From positions 4,830 to 47,007 of the forward strand of contig NW_004457245.1 of assembly GCF_000313135.1 (NCBI RefSeq): a stretch of DNA of 42,178 nucleotides, read 5' to 3'. This stretch comes from Acanthamoeba castellanii str. Neff (lineage: Eukaryota > Discosea > Longamoebia > Acanthamoebidae). Shown here piece by piece: positions 1 through 11,189 of this stretch. Numbering within the stretch: position 1 is the stretch's first letter; each line of letters opens with the position of its first letter. Made by a program: the position numbers and the translations under genes. The notes under the pieces were generated by a model. The model ran no database searches. It was given only the letters and a program-made list of their open reading frames with translations, and was not told the DNA's origin.

Positions 1-1
1 G

Positions 2-666
2 CGGCTGGCCGAGCAAGCGGCGTGGCGGCTGTGGGACCAGCACAGGGACCGGCTCGACCTGGTGGTGGTCAACCCGAGCTTCGTCGTGGGTCCGCCCCAG
101 TCGGCCAGCCTCAACGCAAGCCTGGAGACCGTGGTGAACTATCTCCTGGGCCGAGCGAAGAAAGCCACGCCCGGTCGGCTGCCGTTCGTGGATGTGCGCG
201 ACGTGGCGTTGGCACACGTCATCGCCATGGAACAAGATGGTGCCATCGGCCACAGGTGTGTAACAAGCTCTTCGCTTCAGTCGCAACTGTGTGTTGTGGT
301 TTTACTCACCACCAGAGTGTGATTGATGTTGTTCAGAGTGTTTTGCGCGAGTGAGACGAGGCCGTGGAGGGACCTTGCGATCAAGCTGAAGGAGCTCTTC
401 CCAGAGTATCCTAACGTGGAGGACTTGGATGTGGACACTGGCATCGAGACCCAGATGGACACCTCTCTCCTCCAGGTGCGCGCCTAAAGCGAAAGCGAGA
501 GTGAGCTCAGCTCAAGCCGAAGACTGACATGGCCTTTCTTTTCAAATGGTTGCTGCAGGGTCTGGGCCTGTCCGAGTTCATTTCTTTCGACCAAATGTTG
601 AAGGACACGGTGGAACAGATGATCAAGTTGGGTGTGGTGGAGAATTTGAAGCAAACAAATGAATGA
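2..666 (+). CDS. NAD-dependent epimerase/dihydroflavonol reductase-like (3' partial)
   Basis: This is the C-terminal part of an extended short-chain dehydrogenase of the dihydroflavonol reductase/cinnamoyl-CoA reductase type; the 5' end lies outside the window. Three exons read through: 2-255, 352-475 and 559-666. Introns are GT-AG, and the first splits an AG|T serine codon. Visible family marks are VVNPSFVVGPP, which follows the Rossmann core in this family, and LPFVDVRDVALAHV, the substrate and cofactor-side segment. After these comes a typical C-terminal helix pair (ELFPEYPNVEDLD, then LGLSEFISFDQMLKDTVEQMI). The TGxxGxxG nucleotide motif and the catalytic YxxxK are not in view, so activity cannot be judged and the substrate is unknown. 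The stop at 664-666 faces the helicase stop, 64 bp away. Confidence 0.82.
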
Positions 667-730
667 TTGCTTGTTGATTGATGGGTTTGTTTATGATGGT
701 TGTTTGGGGCTTGGCCATGGTGTGCTCTTT

Positions 731-3700
731 TCAGAAGATGAACCGCTTCTGGCCGCCGCTGATCTCGTCCACTTCGGCGTCAAACACCGAATCCTCCGTT
801 TCCGTCGCACCTGACACCCGGTGCCGCACGAGCCCGCCGTGGCTCAAGGCCTCGCCGTCGCCTTCCAACACCGGCGACGATCGCTCTTCGCCCTCGTCTT
901 CCGCCTCTCGGTTCGTGAGGTCCGTAGCCCGGTCGTCGGCCATCGACACCTCCTCTTCCACCTCCATTGCGTCGCCCTTCTTCGCCTCTTCCTCCACCTG
1001 CTCGCCTTCTTCTCCTTCTTCTCCTTCATCGCTTCTCTCTTTTTCTTCGTTCTTTGCTTCGTGTTCGCTTTCTCCGTCGTCTTCGTTTTCGTCGTGGAGT
1101 GGTTCGGCGGTCGCGGGCGGGCGCGGCGACGACGGGTTCGAGACCCGGGCCGGGAGCGGTAGGCCGTCTACGACGCTCAACAGCACCAGCGGTCCCGTCT
1201 CCCCGTTGCCCTCCTCCTCCTCCTCCGCCTTCACCTCCGGCTCCTGCTCCATCTCCTCCTTCGCTTCGTCGTCCTGGTCTTCCTCTTGCTCGATGGGCGC
1301 CTGCTCGCCCGCATCGTCGCCGCCTTGCTCGTCGTCGTCACTGCTGTTGCGTTCTTCCTTGACAGGAACCGCTTCACCGTCGCCTGCCTCCTCCTCCTCC
1401 TCTTTGTCTTCGTCTCCTTCATCGTCGAGCTTGTTCTCCACCTCGATGCGGCCCACTTCGTCCTTATTCTCGCCTTCGCCTTCGCCTTCGCCGTCGCCTT
1501 CGCCTTCGCCATCCTCTTCTTCACCATCGTCGCTCGCCATGATCCTTCGCACCTTCCGCTCTGGTCTCCGCCGCCCTTCGTCTACCGCCTCCGCCTCCTC
1601 TTCCTCCTCCATACTGTCATCGTCGTCGCCGTCGTGTGGCTCGTGTTGGGTGATGTCCAGCGAGACGTCCAACAGCGGACGCTTCTTCGTGGGCTCCTCT
1701 TCCTTCTCCTCCTCTTCCTTCTCTTCCTCTTCCTTCTCCTCTTCTTCGTTCGCTTCCTTTTCCTCTTCGCCTTCGTCCCGCTTGATGTCGGCGATGCTCA
1801 CATCCTCCTCTTCTGGCTCTTCGGCTGCCTGCGGCACCTCCGTTGCGTCGTCGCGTTGTTCCTCTTCGCGGTCGCCCCCTTGTCGGCTCTCGTCGCCATC
1901 GTCGTTGTCGAGAAGGAACGAGTCGTCGCCTCCTCGCCTCACCACGCGCCACTCATCGCCTTCGCCTTCTTCTTCGCCTTCTTTCTCCTCTGCCTTTAGG
2001 CTGTCTTCCGTCGACGCCTTCATTTCTTCTTCCTCCTTCGCTTCTTCTTCTTCATTCTTTTCCACTTCTTCCTCTTCTTCATTCTTTTCTTCCACTTCTT
2101 CTCTCCCCTTCTCTTCGTTCTCTTCTTCTTCTTCTTCTTCTTCTTCGTCTTTTTCTCTTTCGCCTTCGCTGTCGGACAGCACCACGACGGCGACCACTTG
2201 TCGCTTTCGCTCTTCGCCTTCGCTCTTTTTCATCTTTTCCGCCTCCGCTTCTTCCTCTTCTCGCTGCTTCGCGAGCTCCATGGCCCGCTGTCGCTCGCGC
2301 TTCTCGGCCTGCTGTTGCTGCCACCGGGCGCGCTTGAGCCGCAGCAGCCGCGCGTCCCGGTCCTCCTCGAAGTCGCGGTCCACCACCGCCTCGCCCTCCT
2401 CCTCCGCCCCCTCCCTCCTCGCTTCGTTTTCGCTTTCGCTCTTACTTTCGTTTTCGCTCTCTCCTTCGCTTCGCCACCCGCGCTTCCGCTTTCTGGTGGC
2501 CGCCGCCGGCGTGCGCTCCTCTGCCACGCTCGACTCCACCGCCTCCCACGCCCTCGCCCTCTCCCTAATTTCCACTTCTTCTTCCTCCGCTTCTGACTTC
2601 TTCTTCTCTTCTGGTGGCTCTTCGACGTCCATACTCACCGACGTCTCCGCCTCCTTCTCTTCTTCGTTCTCTTCTTCTTCTCTCTTTTCCTCGTCTTCGT
2701 TCTCCTTCATTTCTTCTTCCTCCTCCTTCTCTTCTTCTTCCTCTTCGCTCTTTGCCACGTGCGGCACCTCGAGTTCGGATCTCGACACCTCTTCGTCGGC
2801 CCGGTCGATCGACATCGACCCATCCACCGATTCGTCGTGGTCGTCAATGTGGATCACCACCGGTTCGGCTTCGTGTTCTTCCTCCTCTTTCTCTTCACTT
2901 CTTTCTTCTTTTTCCGCCTTCGCTTTCGCGGCCGCCTCGGCTTCGATCCGCGCCTTCTCCCGAGCCTTGGCCTCGGCCTTCTCACGTCGCTTTCGCTCTT
3001 TCTTCTCTTGCTTCTCCTTCTTCTCTCTTTTCTTCTCTCGCTTTCGCTCTTTCTCCTCCTGTTGGTATCGCTCCTCCTCGCGCTCGCGCTCCGATCGCTC
3101 CCTCTCGCGCCGCTCCTCCGCCGCCGCGGCCGCCCGCTCGGCCTTGCGCTCGCGCTTCCGCCGTTCGATCCGCTCGCGCTCGCTCTTCTCCTCCTCCAGC
3201 CGCTTGGCCTCCCGCCTCGCCTGTCTCTCAGCATCGTCATCAGCACCGGCGCCGCCATCGTCACCATCACCACCGGCCTCGGCCTCAGCCTCGGTGCTGA
3301 CATGTGATGACGTGGCATCGTCAGAGCCGGAGCGGCCGCCGGCCGGGGCGGGCGGGTGGTGGCCGCGGCCCAGGATGGCCTGCAGGTTGGTGCCGAGCCG
3401 GTGGGTGTCGATCCATCTGAGCCACTTGCCCCAGTGCTCGTCGGACTGCAGCGTACGTCGGTTGCCCACGACGAGCAGCCCGCGCCTGGCCCGCGTCAGC
3501 GCCACATTAAGCCTGACGAAGAAGCACAAGAAAAAAGGTGGTCAACGCGGGTCAGACAGCAGTCAACGACGGTCAAAGACACTGCCAAGTCAACTGAGAG
3601 TCAGTACCGGCGCCAGTCGCGCAGGAAGCCGACGTCGCCGCGGGAGTTGCTGCGCACGGCGGTGAAGATGATGACCTCCTTCTCACGGCCCTGGTAGCCG

Positions 3701-6700
3701 TCCACCGAGTTGATGTTGAGCTTGTGCCACTTTTCATTTTTGTTCATCCCTGCGGCAAAGAAGATGACGTCAGCGTGTGCGGCCGTGTGCGTGTGCGGTA
3801 ATCAGTGATGCGTGTGTGCATTGGTACCACCGCGCCTGGAGAAGAGGTCGGCGAGGTGCTTGACTTGGCCGTTGTAGGGCGTGATGACTCCGATGTCCTT
3901 CACGTCGCCGACGTCCGACCGCTGGTCGAACGCCGACACCAGCTGGAACACGGCCTCGCCCTCAGCCGAGTTGAACCACGAATAGCCGTCCGTACTAAAA
4001 TGCACACAGCAATTCAGTATATAGACACACGCCACACACGACACGACACGACCAACGAAACGACACACACGCATACCTTTGTTTCTCATAGCCGTCGACA
4101 TTGACGAAGGCGATGGGGTTGCCTTCGCTGGGCCACGCGATGCCGGTGGGCGACGGGCGCTGGGCGGCCACGATGCCGTCCTTGATCTTGCCGCCGTAGA
4201 AGTGGACGCTTGGGAACTCGGAGATGATGGGGTGCATCCGGTATTGGATCTCCAGCATGTATGGCTCGATACCCATCGCGATCATACGCGCAAACAAGCT
4301 CTCCGACAGACCGCCTGCATCGTGCGTCATGTATCATGTGCGTGTGTCGTGTGTGTCGTGTGTGTCGTGTGTGTCGTGTGTGTCGTGTGTGTCGTGTGTG
4401 TCGTGTGTGTCGTGTGTGTCGTGTGTGTCGTGTGTGTCGTGTGTGTCGTGTGTGTCGTGAGCACTGTGGCGATGGAGTGTGGAAAGAGGGTAGCTAACCC
4501 TGCTGCGCTTCGGGCGAAGTGACTGTGGGCGGGAGCTGGTAGTGGTCGCCCAAAAGTACGACGTGCTGCGAGTTGTGCACCAGCGCACACAGCGAGGCCG
4601 GTTCGGTGGCTTGCGTCGATTCTGCCATCAACCAAACGTTTAGTTGCTGAGTATTGCGAACGCTCACACGTAAAAGTGTGTGTGGTGGTGGTGGTGGTGG
4701 TGGTGGTGGTGGTGGTGGTGGTGGTGGTGGTGGTGGTGGTGGTGGTGGTGGGTTAGCGCACCATCAAGAATGACGATAGGGAAGGCACGTGAAGCGAGTA
4801 GGTCGTGACCAGCCCCGATGCACGTGGCACAGATCACATCGGCCTTGCCTGAATACACATATCGTGTTGCGCCGTCAGTCACCAACCATCATCAGCTCGC
4901 AGGCACAACGAATGGGTCATGGAAGACTTGGTACCGAGCACGTCGTTGTGAATATAGTCTTCGAGTCGCCGGATGTTCTGGTGCAGCGTCACACCCTCAC
5001 GCTTTGCCGCCGCCCTGAACCAAAGAGACAACAGAAAAACTCGAGTTCGTGCACTACGCAACGCACACGACACACGACACACACGACACACAACATAGGC
5101 ACGGTACCGTTCCTCGGGGGTCTTGCCGTGGGACAGACCGGCGAGCTCCTGGCGCAGGGCGTCGAGCTTGTTGTTGGCGGCGTGCTCTTGCATGAGAGCC
5201 TCGAGCGACAGGTCGCGCAGTTCCTCCCGGATCTTGACCGGCCGACCCACGCGCACCGCGCGCACGCCCGAGTCGGCCAGGCCCTCGAGCAGGTTGTCAA
5301 CAGCGACGTTGGTGTCGGCCGTACACAGAATGGGCGCATGTCCGCGGCACAGGTGGACGAGCAGCTTCATCAAGTGAATAGCCAGCGTCGTTTTGCCTAT
5401 GAACACACGATACACGACACGATACACACACGACACACGACACACGACACACGACACACGACGCGCCTAAGAATGGTGCAATTAGATTGGGGGTTGCGCG
5501 AAAAATAGTGGTACCGGTGCCGGGAGGGCCTTGGACGAGGGTGAGCTTGCGAGTGAGGATGGTGGTGATCACCTTCCGCTGGCTCTCGTTGAGCTTCCAG
5601 GCATCAAAATTCTTGGGAAAATTCTTGCGCGCGTACCGATCCGCCAATTCCTGAGGCGAGACACGAACAATAAGCGTGTGCGGTGGTGCTTGTGCGGTGG
5701 TGCGTGTGCGGTGGTGCGATGACGTGCGCTCATACCTTGGGCGGAGGCTGGGCAGCCCACGCCTTGGGGTCCTTGACGTTTCCCACAATCAGGTCCCGCA
5801 GCACTGTGCCGCCGGGGATGGGTTTCACTGAGTTTGCCAAGCAACACATGATGGAGTGTCAGTCGAAGCGGCACAAATGGTGCAACCCAAGCGTACACCG
5901 ACACACACGACGCACGACGAGGGAAGGCCTACCGGTATCGGGCAGTTCAATATTGCGATTGCTGGTGAACTTGTTCAGCGCGTCAATCATGCGGTCGTGC
6001 GACACCCTGTTGGCGCCCTTGTCCAGGCGCTGTGTGTCCACCACCACCAGGGATGAGCTCACAACCCAGATTGCCCCCCAAGGCAGCACTGCATGTTGCG
6101 GTGATGAGGGGGTTGAGTGGTGAGTACCCAGGTGCCTTCAGACACGTTGGGCGGGTAGTCCTTGACGACCACCTGCAGCCGCGACTTGCTCTTGTCCAGC
6201 ACCACGCCCTCCATCGGCTTCTCGCTCAGCGGATCCGTCCGCGTCATGAGTACCTGTCATAAGACACACACAACGCACACGACGCACACGACACGCACGA
6301 CACGCACGACACGCACGACACGCACGACACACATAACAACATACGACCGCATGAGGAATGCAGAAGAATGACGGGCGTGGTGTGTGACAGGGCATACATA
6401 CCATGTCACCGTGCGCGAAGCGGTGGTAGGGCATAAAATCGGATCCGGCGGGTGCGAACTGGAGGATCTCCTCGCGGAAGAGATGGCCCACCGGACGGGC
6501 GCAGAGATTGAAGATGGTCTGACCCTCCTTCTCCAGCCTTGCCTTGGACCACTTCGTGAGCCTTCACAGGTACACACGATACAACACGACCAACGACACG
6601 ACACGACACGACACACATGAAATGCCACACGTGCACGGTAAGTACAGTGCTTTGGATGATGACAAAGAGTGCGGGTTTGTAGTCGTACTTTTCTTCCACG

Positions 6701-7441
6701 CCTCGCAACTCCTCTCCGATCTCAAGACACAACAGTTTCGTGTATTTCTCCAGATACGCCTGCATTGTGTGCGCGTGCGGTGGTGTGTGTGTCGTGCGTG
6801 TCGTGCGTGCTTCTTTCAGCTAAGAGCACGAAAGAGTTATCAATCAGGATCAAGGGCGGGTGGAGCACCTTTTGCAGCTTGACCAGGGCACTGCTGACGA
6901 TCGGTGGCGGACCAGCCGCCGACGAGGCCGAGCGCGGCTCGTTGCCGCTGCCGGTCCGCGGTCGCCCGCTGCCCGAGCCCGCCAGGTTCTCGAACAGACG
7001 CGAGAACGAAGACGCCGCCGATCCGCCGCTGCCGCGTCCGCCTCCGCGCGGCATCGACGTTGCGCTGAGGCTCCGCTTGCGCCGCGGGCGCTGCAAGCGC
7101 GCGAGCTCGGCTGCTGACGCCGTCTGCGTTGATGACGCCACCGGTGGTGCTTGCGCAGATGAAGTGGATGAAGATGAAGAAGATGGTGGCAGAGTAAGGC
7201 CGCCCTCCCTGCTGTTGGTGCGGCCGAAGCGTTCGGGGTGTGCCGTCATGATGCCCCATGCCTCCCCGCGACCCCTCCCGCCACCACGGCTATGTTGTGG
7301 TCTGCCTTCATCTCTATCTCCGGAGCGTGCATCGAAATCTCGCGATTGGGCTGGAGGGCCACCACCACGGGCTCGCCCGCCTCCTCGGCCTCCTCCTCGT
7401 ACTCCACCCCGCCCTCGATCTCCCCCTCGCACGTTCGACAT
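731..7441 (-). CDS. UPF1/SMUBP2-like superfamily 1B helicase with RGG N-terminus and giant charged tail
   Basis: About 15 exons encode roughly 1,750 residues. The ATG at 7441 opens an RG/RGG-rich segment (about residues 1-60) followed by a Ser-rich linker. A helix ([14 protein letters not shown]) and a 1B-type barrel precede the RecA1 core. Walker A GPPGTGKTT is completed across an intron (exon ends in ACC G, next exon starts GC AAA). The Mg2+ box DESTQATEP is also rebuilt by splicing (GAT G|AA TCG). Further motifs are GDHYQLPP (III), QYRMHP (IV), [13 protein letters not shown] (V) and [13 protein letters not shown] (VI), all typical of UPF1/SMUBP2. The last exon (3512-731) adds about 870 residues of Glu/Lys/Arg/Ser low complexity ending ...GGQKRFIF. 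No Cys/His-rich UPF1 domain is seen, so a role in nonsense-mediated decay is not established. It is likely an RNA/DNA 5'-3' translocase. Frames and motifs are seen directly; exact exon ends near 6560-6640 are uncertain. Confidence 0.9.
4342..4459. repeat. Intronic minisatellite, 9-bp unit TGTGTCGTG, about 13 copies
   Basis: A near-perfect tandem array of a 9-bp unit fills most of one helicase intron, between the exon with GDHYQLPP and the exon with QYRMHP. It is the cleanest and longest example of the CACGACA/TGTCGTG sequence family seen in many introns of this window. Confidence 0.95.
4683..4751. repeat. (GGT)n trinucleotide microsatellite, about 23 copies
   Basis: An uninterrupted GGT run lies inside the helicase intron immediately downstream (in the gene's sense) of the exon ending in the first half of the DEST box. 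On the transcript it reads ACC. Confidence 0.95.
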
Positions 7442-7752
7442 GTCCTCCGTTCTACACCAAATCGATTTTGAACGATTAAAAAAGAAAAAAGCGAATATTG
7501 AATGACCCACTTGAGGCGCACGTACCAGCTGGGTGGTCAACTGCCCCTCACGGCAAGCCTTTAACGCGCTCCTCCAAGGCAATACTAGAACGAGAATCAG
7601 AAGAATGAAGTCACTTGATTTTCCCAATTAATGTTGGCCTGGGCAATTTCTTACTTTTTTCCTCATTAAAAATTGTCCAAGAAACAGAGAAAAGGTCAGA
7701 GAATTGTGTGATAAGGAGAAGGAGACCATCAGAAGAAGTGGTCATGTTTCAT
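7442..7752. promoter_or_regulatory. 311-bp intergenic spacer upstream of the helicase gene
   Basis: This lies between the helicase ATG and the stop of the F-box/ankyrin gene, both on the minus strand. It must hold the F-box gene's 3' UTR and the helicase promoter/5' UTR. It is more AT-rich than the coding flanks (7475-7700). I see no clear TATA box or other named element. Confidence 0.4.
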
Positions 7753-10700
7753 TCATTTGTCCAGCTTCTCCTTGCCTTTGCTTCTGCTATCCTCCTCTTC
7801 TTCGTCCTCGTTGGTGTCGTCACCATCGTTCCTAAGGCGGTGGTGGCCCAGCGGCTCAGCCCTCCCCTCGCCGTCATCGTCTGCTTCCGCACCAGTCGCG
7901 TCACCACTGCCCGCTGCGGCCGCTGCCGGCTCGTCATCATCAGCAGCGGTCCGGATGGGAATGCCCACGGACCGCAGGAACGCGATCCACTCCCAGCCCG
8001 TCGTGTCGGTCGGGTCAACACCAACCTCACTCACTGGGCCATGGCCGTCCACCCGGCACTGCCCGGGATCGGCGCCCCCTGGGTAATGTACCAGTGGTCG
8101 GTGGTTCAGTTCGCATTAACAAAATAATGATGAGAATAACGATAGTAATAATTAACAAAGCAGAACAAAGCATATCAACAACGTACTCTCAATGAGGGCA
8201 ACGACGGTTTGTCTCATTCGTTGGAAATGCGTTGCGTCGTAGGGCCAATTGTGGTTGACGGCCCGATACAAGAATGTCTCGCCCCGCTCGTTCCTTGCGT
8301 TGATATCGGCGCCGCGCGACAACTGCGATTGCATTGGAGAATAGCTCTATCTTAGTTATGGCATGGAGCCTCCCTGCTCCTTGACGCCAGGCAATGCATC
8401 TAGGAGATTACGCACCAGGAAATCAAAGGTCTCGTCGGGATCGCAGGGCAGATAGAACAAGGCCTGACTTTGGTTGTAGCCCGCCAAGCGATTCACATCG
8501 GCTCCTCTCTGTATTCCATATTTATTTATTGATTGATTTATTTGTTATTCGCGAGCACCAAAATGCACCGTGTAATAATAATAATAATAATAAAACAAAT
8601 AATAATAAAATGTAAAGGTACCTCGAGAAGAAGTTCGACTACACGCCGCCTGTCGGCATCGCTGTAATGGTAGGAATGGCCACCCAGGGCCATGTGCAAC
8701 GGCAGGTTTGGCGTTGTGCCGGTGACGCTGGCGTTGGGGTCGACGCCCCAGTCCAGCAGGGCCAACACCAGATCGTAGTGGTGCGCTTTGGCTGCTGCCG
8801 TGAGCAAGGGGGTACCGATTCCTACAGAGAGAGGTGGCGTTATGTGATGATGGTGACACGAGCATGCGGAGGGGGGGGAGGGATTGTCATCGCGTACGCG
8901 GGTCTTTTATGTCGATGCCACGCTCCACAAACAGGTTGACGAGATCACGATCGTAGCTTGACTGGTAGTACGAACGGGCGATGAGGCGTTCCAGGCCCTG
9001 TACACATGAAAGCGCGTAAACAAAATCTGGCACAGCACAGCATAGGAAAAGGCGCCGGCGTTGGGACGAACCAAGACCGGATCCTTGGAGTGGGCATCAG
9101 CTCCTGCATCAATCAGACGCTTGCACATCGCCACCAGCTCGGCTGAACACTCATTCTAGATCATGAGGAATTTCAGAGCCTGCCGCGTCGTGCCACCGTG
9201 TGTCGTGTGTGGCGTGTGGTGTGTGTGTATGTGCTGCGTGTCACATGAATCCAAGTGATCAAGTGGCGTACGGTGATGGCGTAGTGGAGCACGCCTTGGC
9301 CCTCCTCATCGACGGCCTTGGCGTCGGCTCCGCGCGCGAGAAGGAATTCGATGAATCCCGCATTCTTGGGCACCGCGCGCGCCGCAAAGTGAAGCGGGAT
9401 GCGGCCGGCGGCGTCCGTCAGATTGATGTCGAGGCCCAGCTCGATAAACAGGGACACGAGGGCCTCAGAGCGGTTAGAGGCCGCCAGGTGCAGCGGCGAG
9501 GCTGGCACCTGCCGAACATAACACCCAACCGAAGACGGCGCACGTCAGCGGGCGTGTGTGGTGAGTGAGATTGACGACGGCGAAGTGGCTCACCTTCTTG
9601 GACTTGGCCTCGGCCGCGGTGAACAGGATCTGAGCGCCGTGCTCCACCAGCATGCGCACGGCCGGCACGCACCCGGCCAGCGTGGCCAGGTGCAGCGCCG
9701 TTTGCTTCGACCCGTTCAATGCGTTCTTCTCTGTAGGAAGTGCACACACAACACAAACATCGACATATAAGCACCAAATAAAGATAATAAATAAAAATAA
9801 ATAAATAAAAGGATAATAAAGGCCGGTACCGGCGCCTTGTTTGAGGAGAAAAGCCACCATCGCGCAATGCCCGTTTTCCGCCGCAAAGTGGAGCGCCGTA
9901 TTGCCGGTCCGCGACTCCACCGCGTTGATCAGCTCCCGCGCCTTCTCCGGCCCGCCGGCCTTCTCCATGAGCACCTCCATGATCTGTCATTGCGCAGAAT
10001 TAAACACAATAAATAATAATAAATACAAATACAAATAAATAAAATGAATAAATCAACAAATAATGAAGTAGTGGCCGTGGTGGTGGGTCCCAACCTTGAT
10101 GTGGCCTCCGGCGGCGGCTTGGAACGAGAGCGGCCGCATGCCCTTTCTTGTTCCCACCTTCTGCTGGGCCTGGATCAGCTGCGTGAAGTCGCTGCCGCCG
10201 GCGCCGTGGCGCAGCAACACCTCGACAACGTCGAGGAATCCCTTGGCCGCGGCGACGCCCACCGGCGTCTGCCCTCGGATGTTGGCCACGTTGAGGTCGG
10301 CGCCGGCGAGCGCGAGGAGATCGACCACCTCGGCGCAGCCCACCGAGGCGGCCAGGTGCACCGGACGCGCGGAGCCGTCGTCGGAGTACTGGAACTTGCT
10401 CTCGTCGGTGTTGGGCGGCCGCTTGCCGTTGAGCAGGTCGAGCGTCATGTGGGCCGCCTCCTTCGTGAGCAGCTCGCGCAGCACGCGGTCGTGACCGCAC
10501 GCAGCACACCACCTGTTCAGAGCACGACACACAACACACAACACACAACACACAACGCCGATTGGTTGTGGGTTGTGGAGGCTAGCGGAGAATGGGCCGC
10601 ACGCACCTGAGGGTATCCCGCAGCCGGGCTTCGCCCTTGAGGGCCTGCAGGCGACGAAGCGAGATGGCCGCCTTCACGCATCGCTCCCGCCACTTCTCTG

Positions 10701-11104
10701 TTGTCCACCCGTGAACGGGAAGGGAATAATAAATAAATAAAACAATTTGTATTTATTTTATTTTATTTTATTTGTAATTTCGTTCTGTTTGGGTTTTCTT
10801 GTTTTCAATTCAGTGAAAGGCGACGGAGTCGAGTGGTGGGTGGGGGGGAGGGAGTGCCTTTGGCAGTGGTGGAGGGGCGGGAGCTGAAGTGGCGCCGGAA
10901 GACGGCTTCCCACACGAAGGGCGACTCGCACGCGGAGCGCCACGCGCGGCACACGCCCTCGGCTCTTGCCACGCTGGCGGGGTCGGCCATGCCCATGATG
11001 TGCTGCATGACCTCCAGCGGAAGCACCTCGTGCAGTGCTAGCAACTCTTCCCCCTCCTCCTCTCCCCGTCCATCCTCTTCGGCCACGTCTTGCTTCATCT
11101 CCAT
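7753..11104 (-). CDS. F-box and ankyrin-repeat protein
   Basis: About 12 exons encode roughly 780 residues. The ATG is at 11104 (MEMKQ; the codon just 5' is GTG). After an acidic leader comes an F-box (LPLEVMQHIMGMADPASVAR, then VCRAWRSACESPFVWEAVF). A short helical exon follows (10697-10609, KWRERCVKAAISLRRLQ). The rest carries about ten ankyrin-like repeats. The clearest are ARPVHLAASVGCAEVVDLL, GNTALHFAAENGHCAMVAFLL, QTALHLATLAGCVPAVRML, ASPLHLAASNRSEALVSLF, GRIPLHFAARAV, TPLLTAAAKAHHYDLVLALL and GETFLYRAVNHNWPYDA. The C-terminus is acidic (GDDTNEDEEEEDSRSK). F-box proteins usually recruit substrates to SCF ubiquitin ligases through Skp1, with ankyrin repeats as the substrate-binding face; that role is inferred. 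Repeats are often split by introns. The ATG lies only 85 bp beyond the stop of the neighbouring gene. Donor and acceptor around 10700-10830 are uncertain. Confidence 0.85.
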
Positions 11105-11189
11105 CACGACAAAGAAAACAAAAATGAAAATGAAAATAAAATAAATAATTTTATCACAAGTTTGAAGTTAAAGAGAAAAGAAAAATAAA

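Noticed and set aside
678..3665. 995-codon open frame on the + strand, extremely Ser-rich
   Set aside because: It is the antisense of the helicase's Glu/Lys/Arg tail exon; poly-Ser arises from the complement of GAA/GAG/AAG codons, and the minus strand carries the helicase motifs.
4342..4459. Regular short repeats resembling a CRISPR array
   Set aside because: Units are 9 bp with no spacers; it is a minisatellite inside a nuclear intron.
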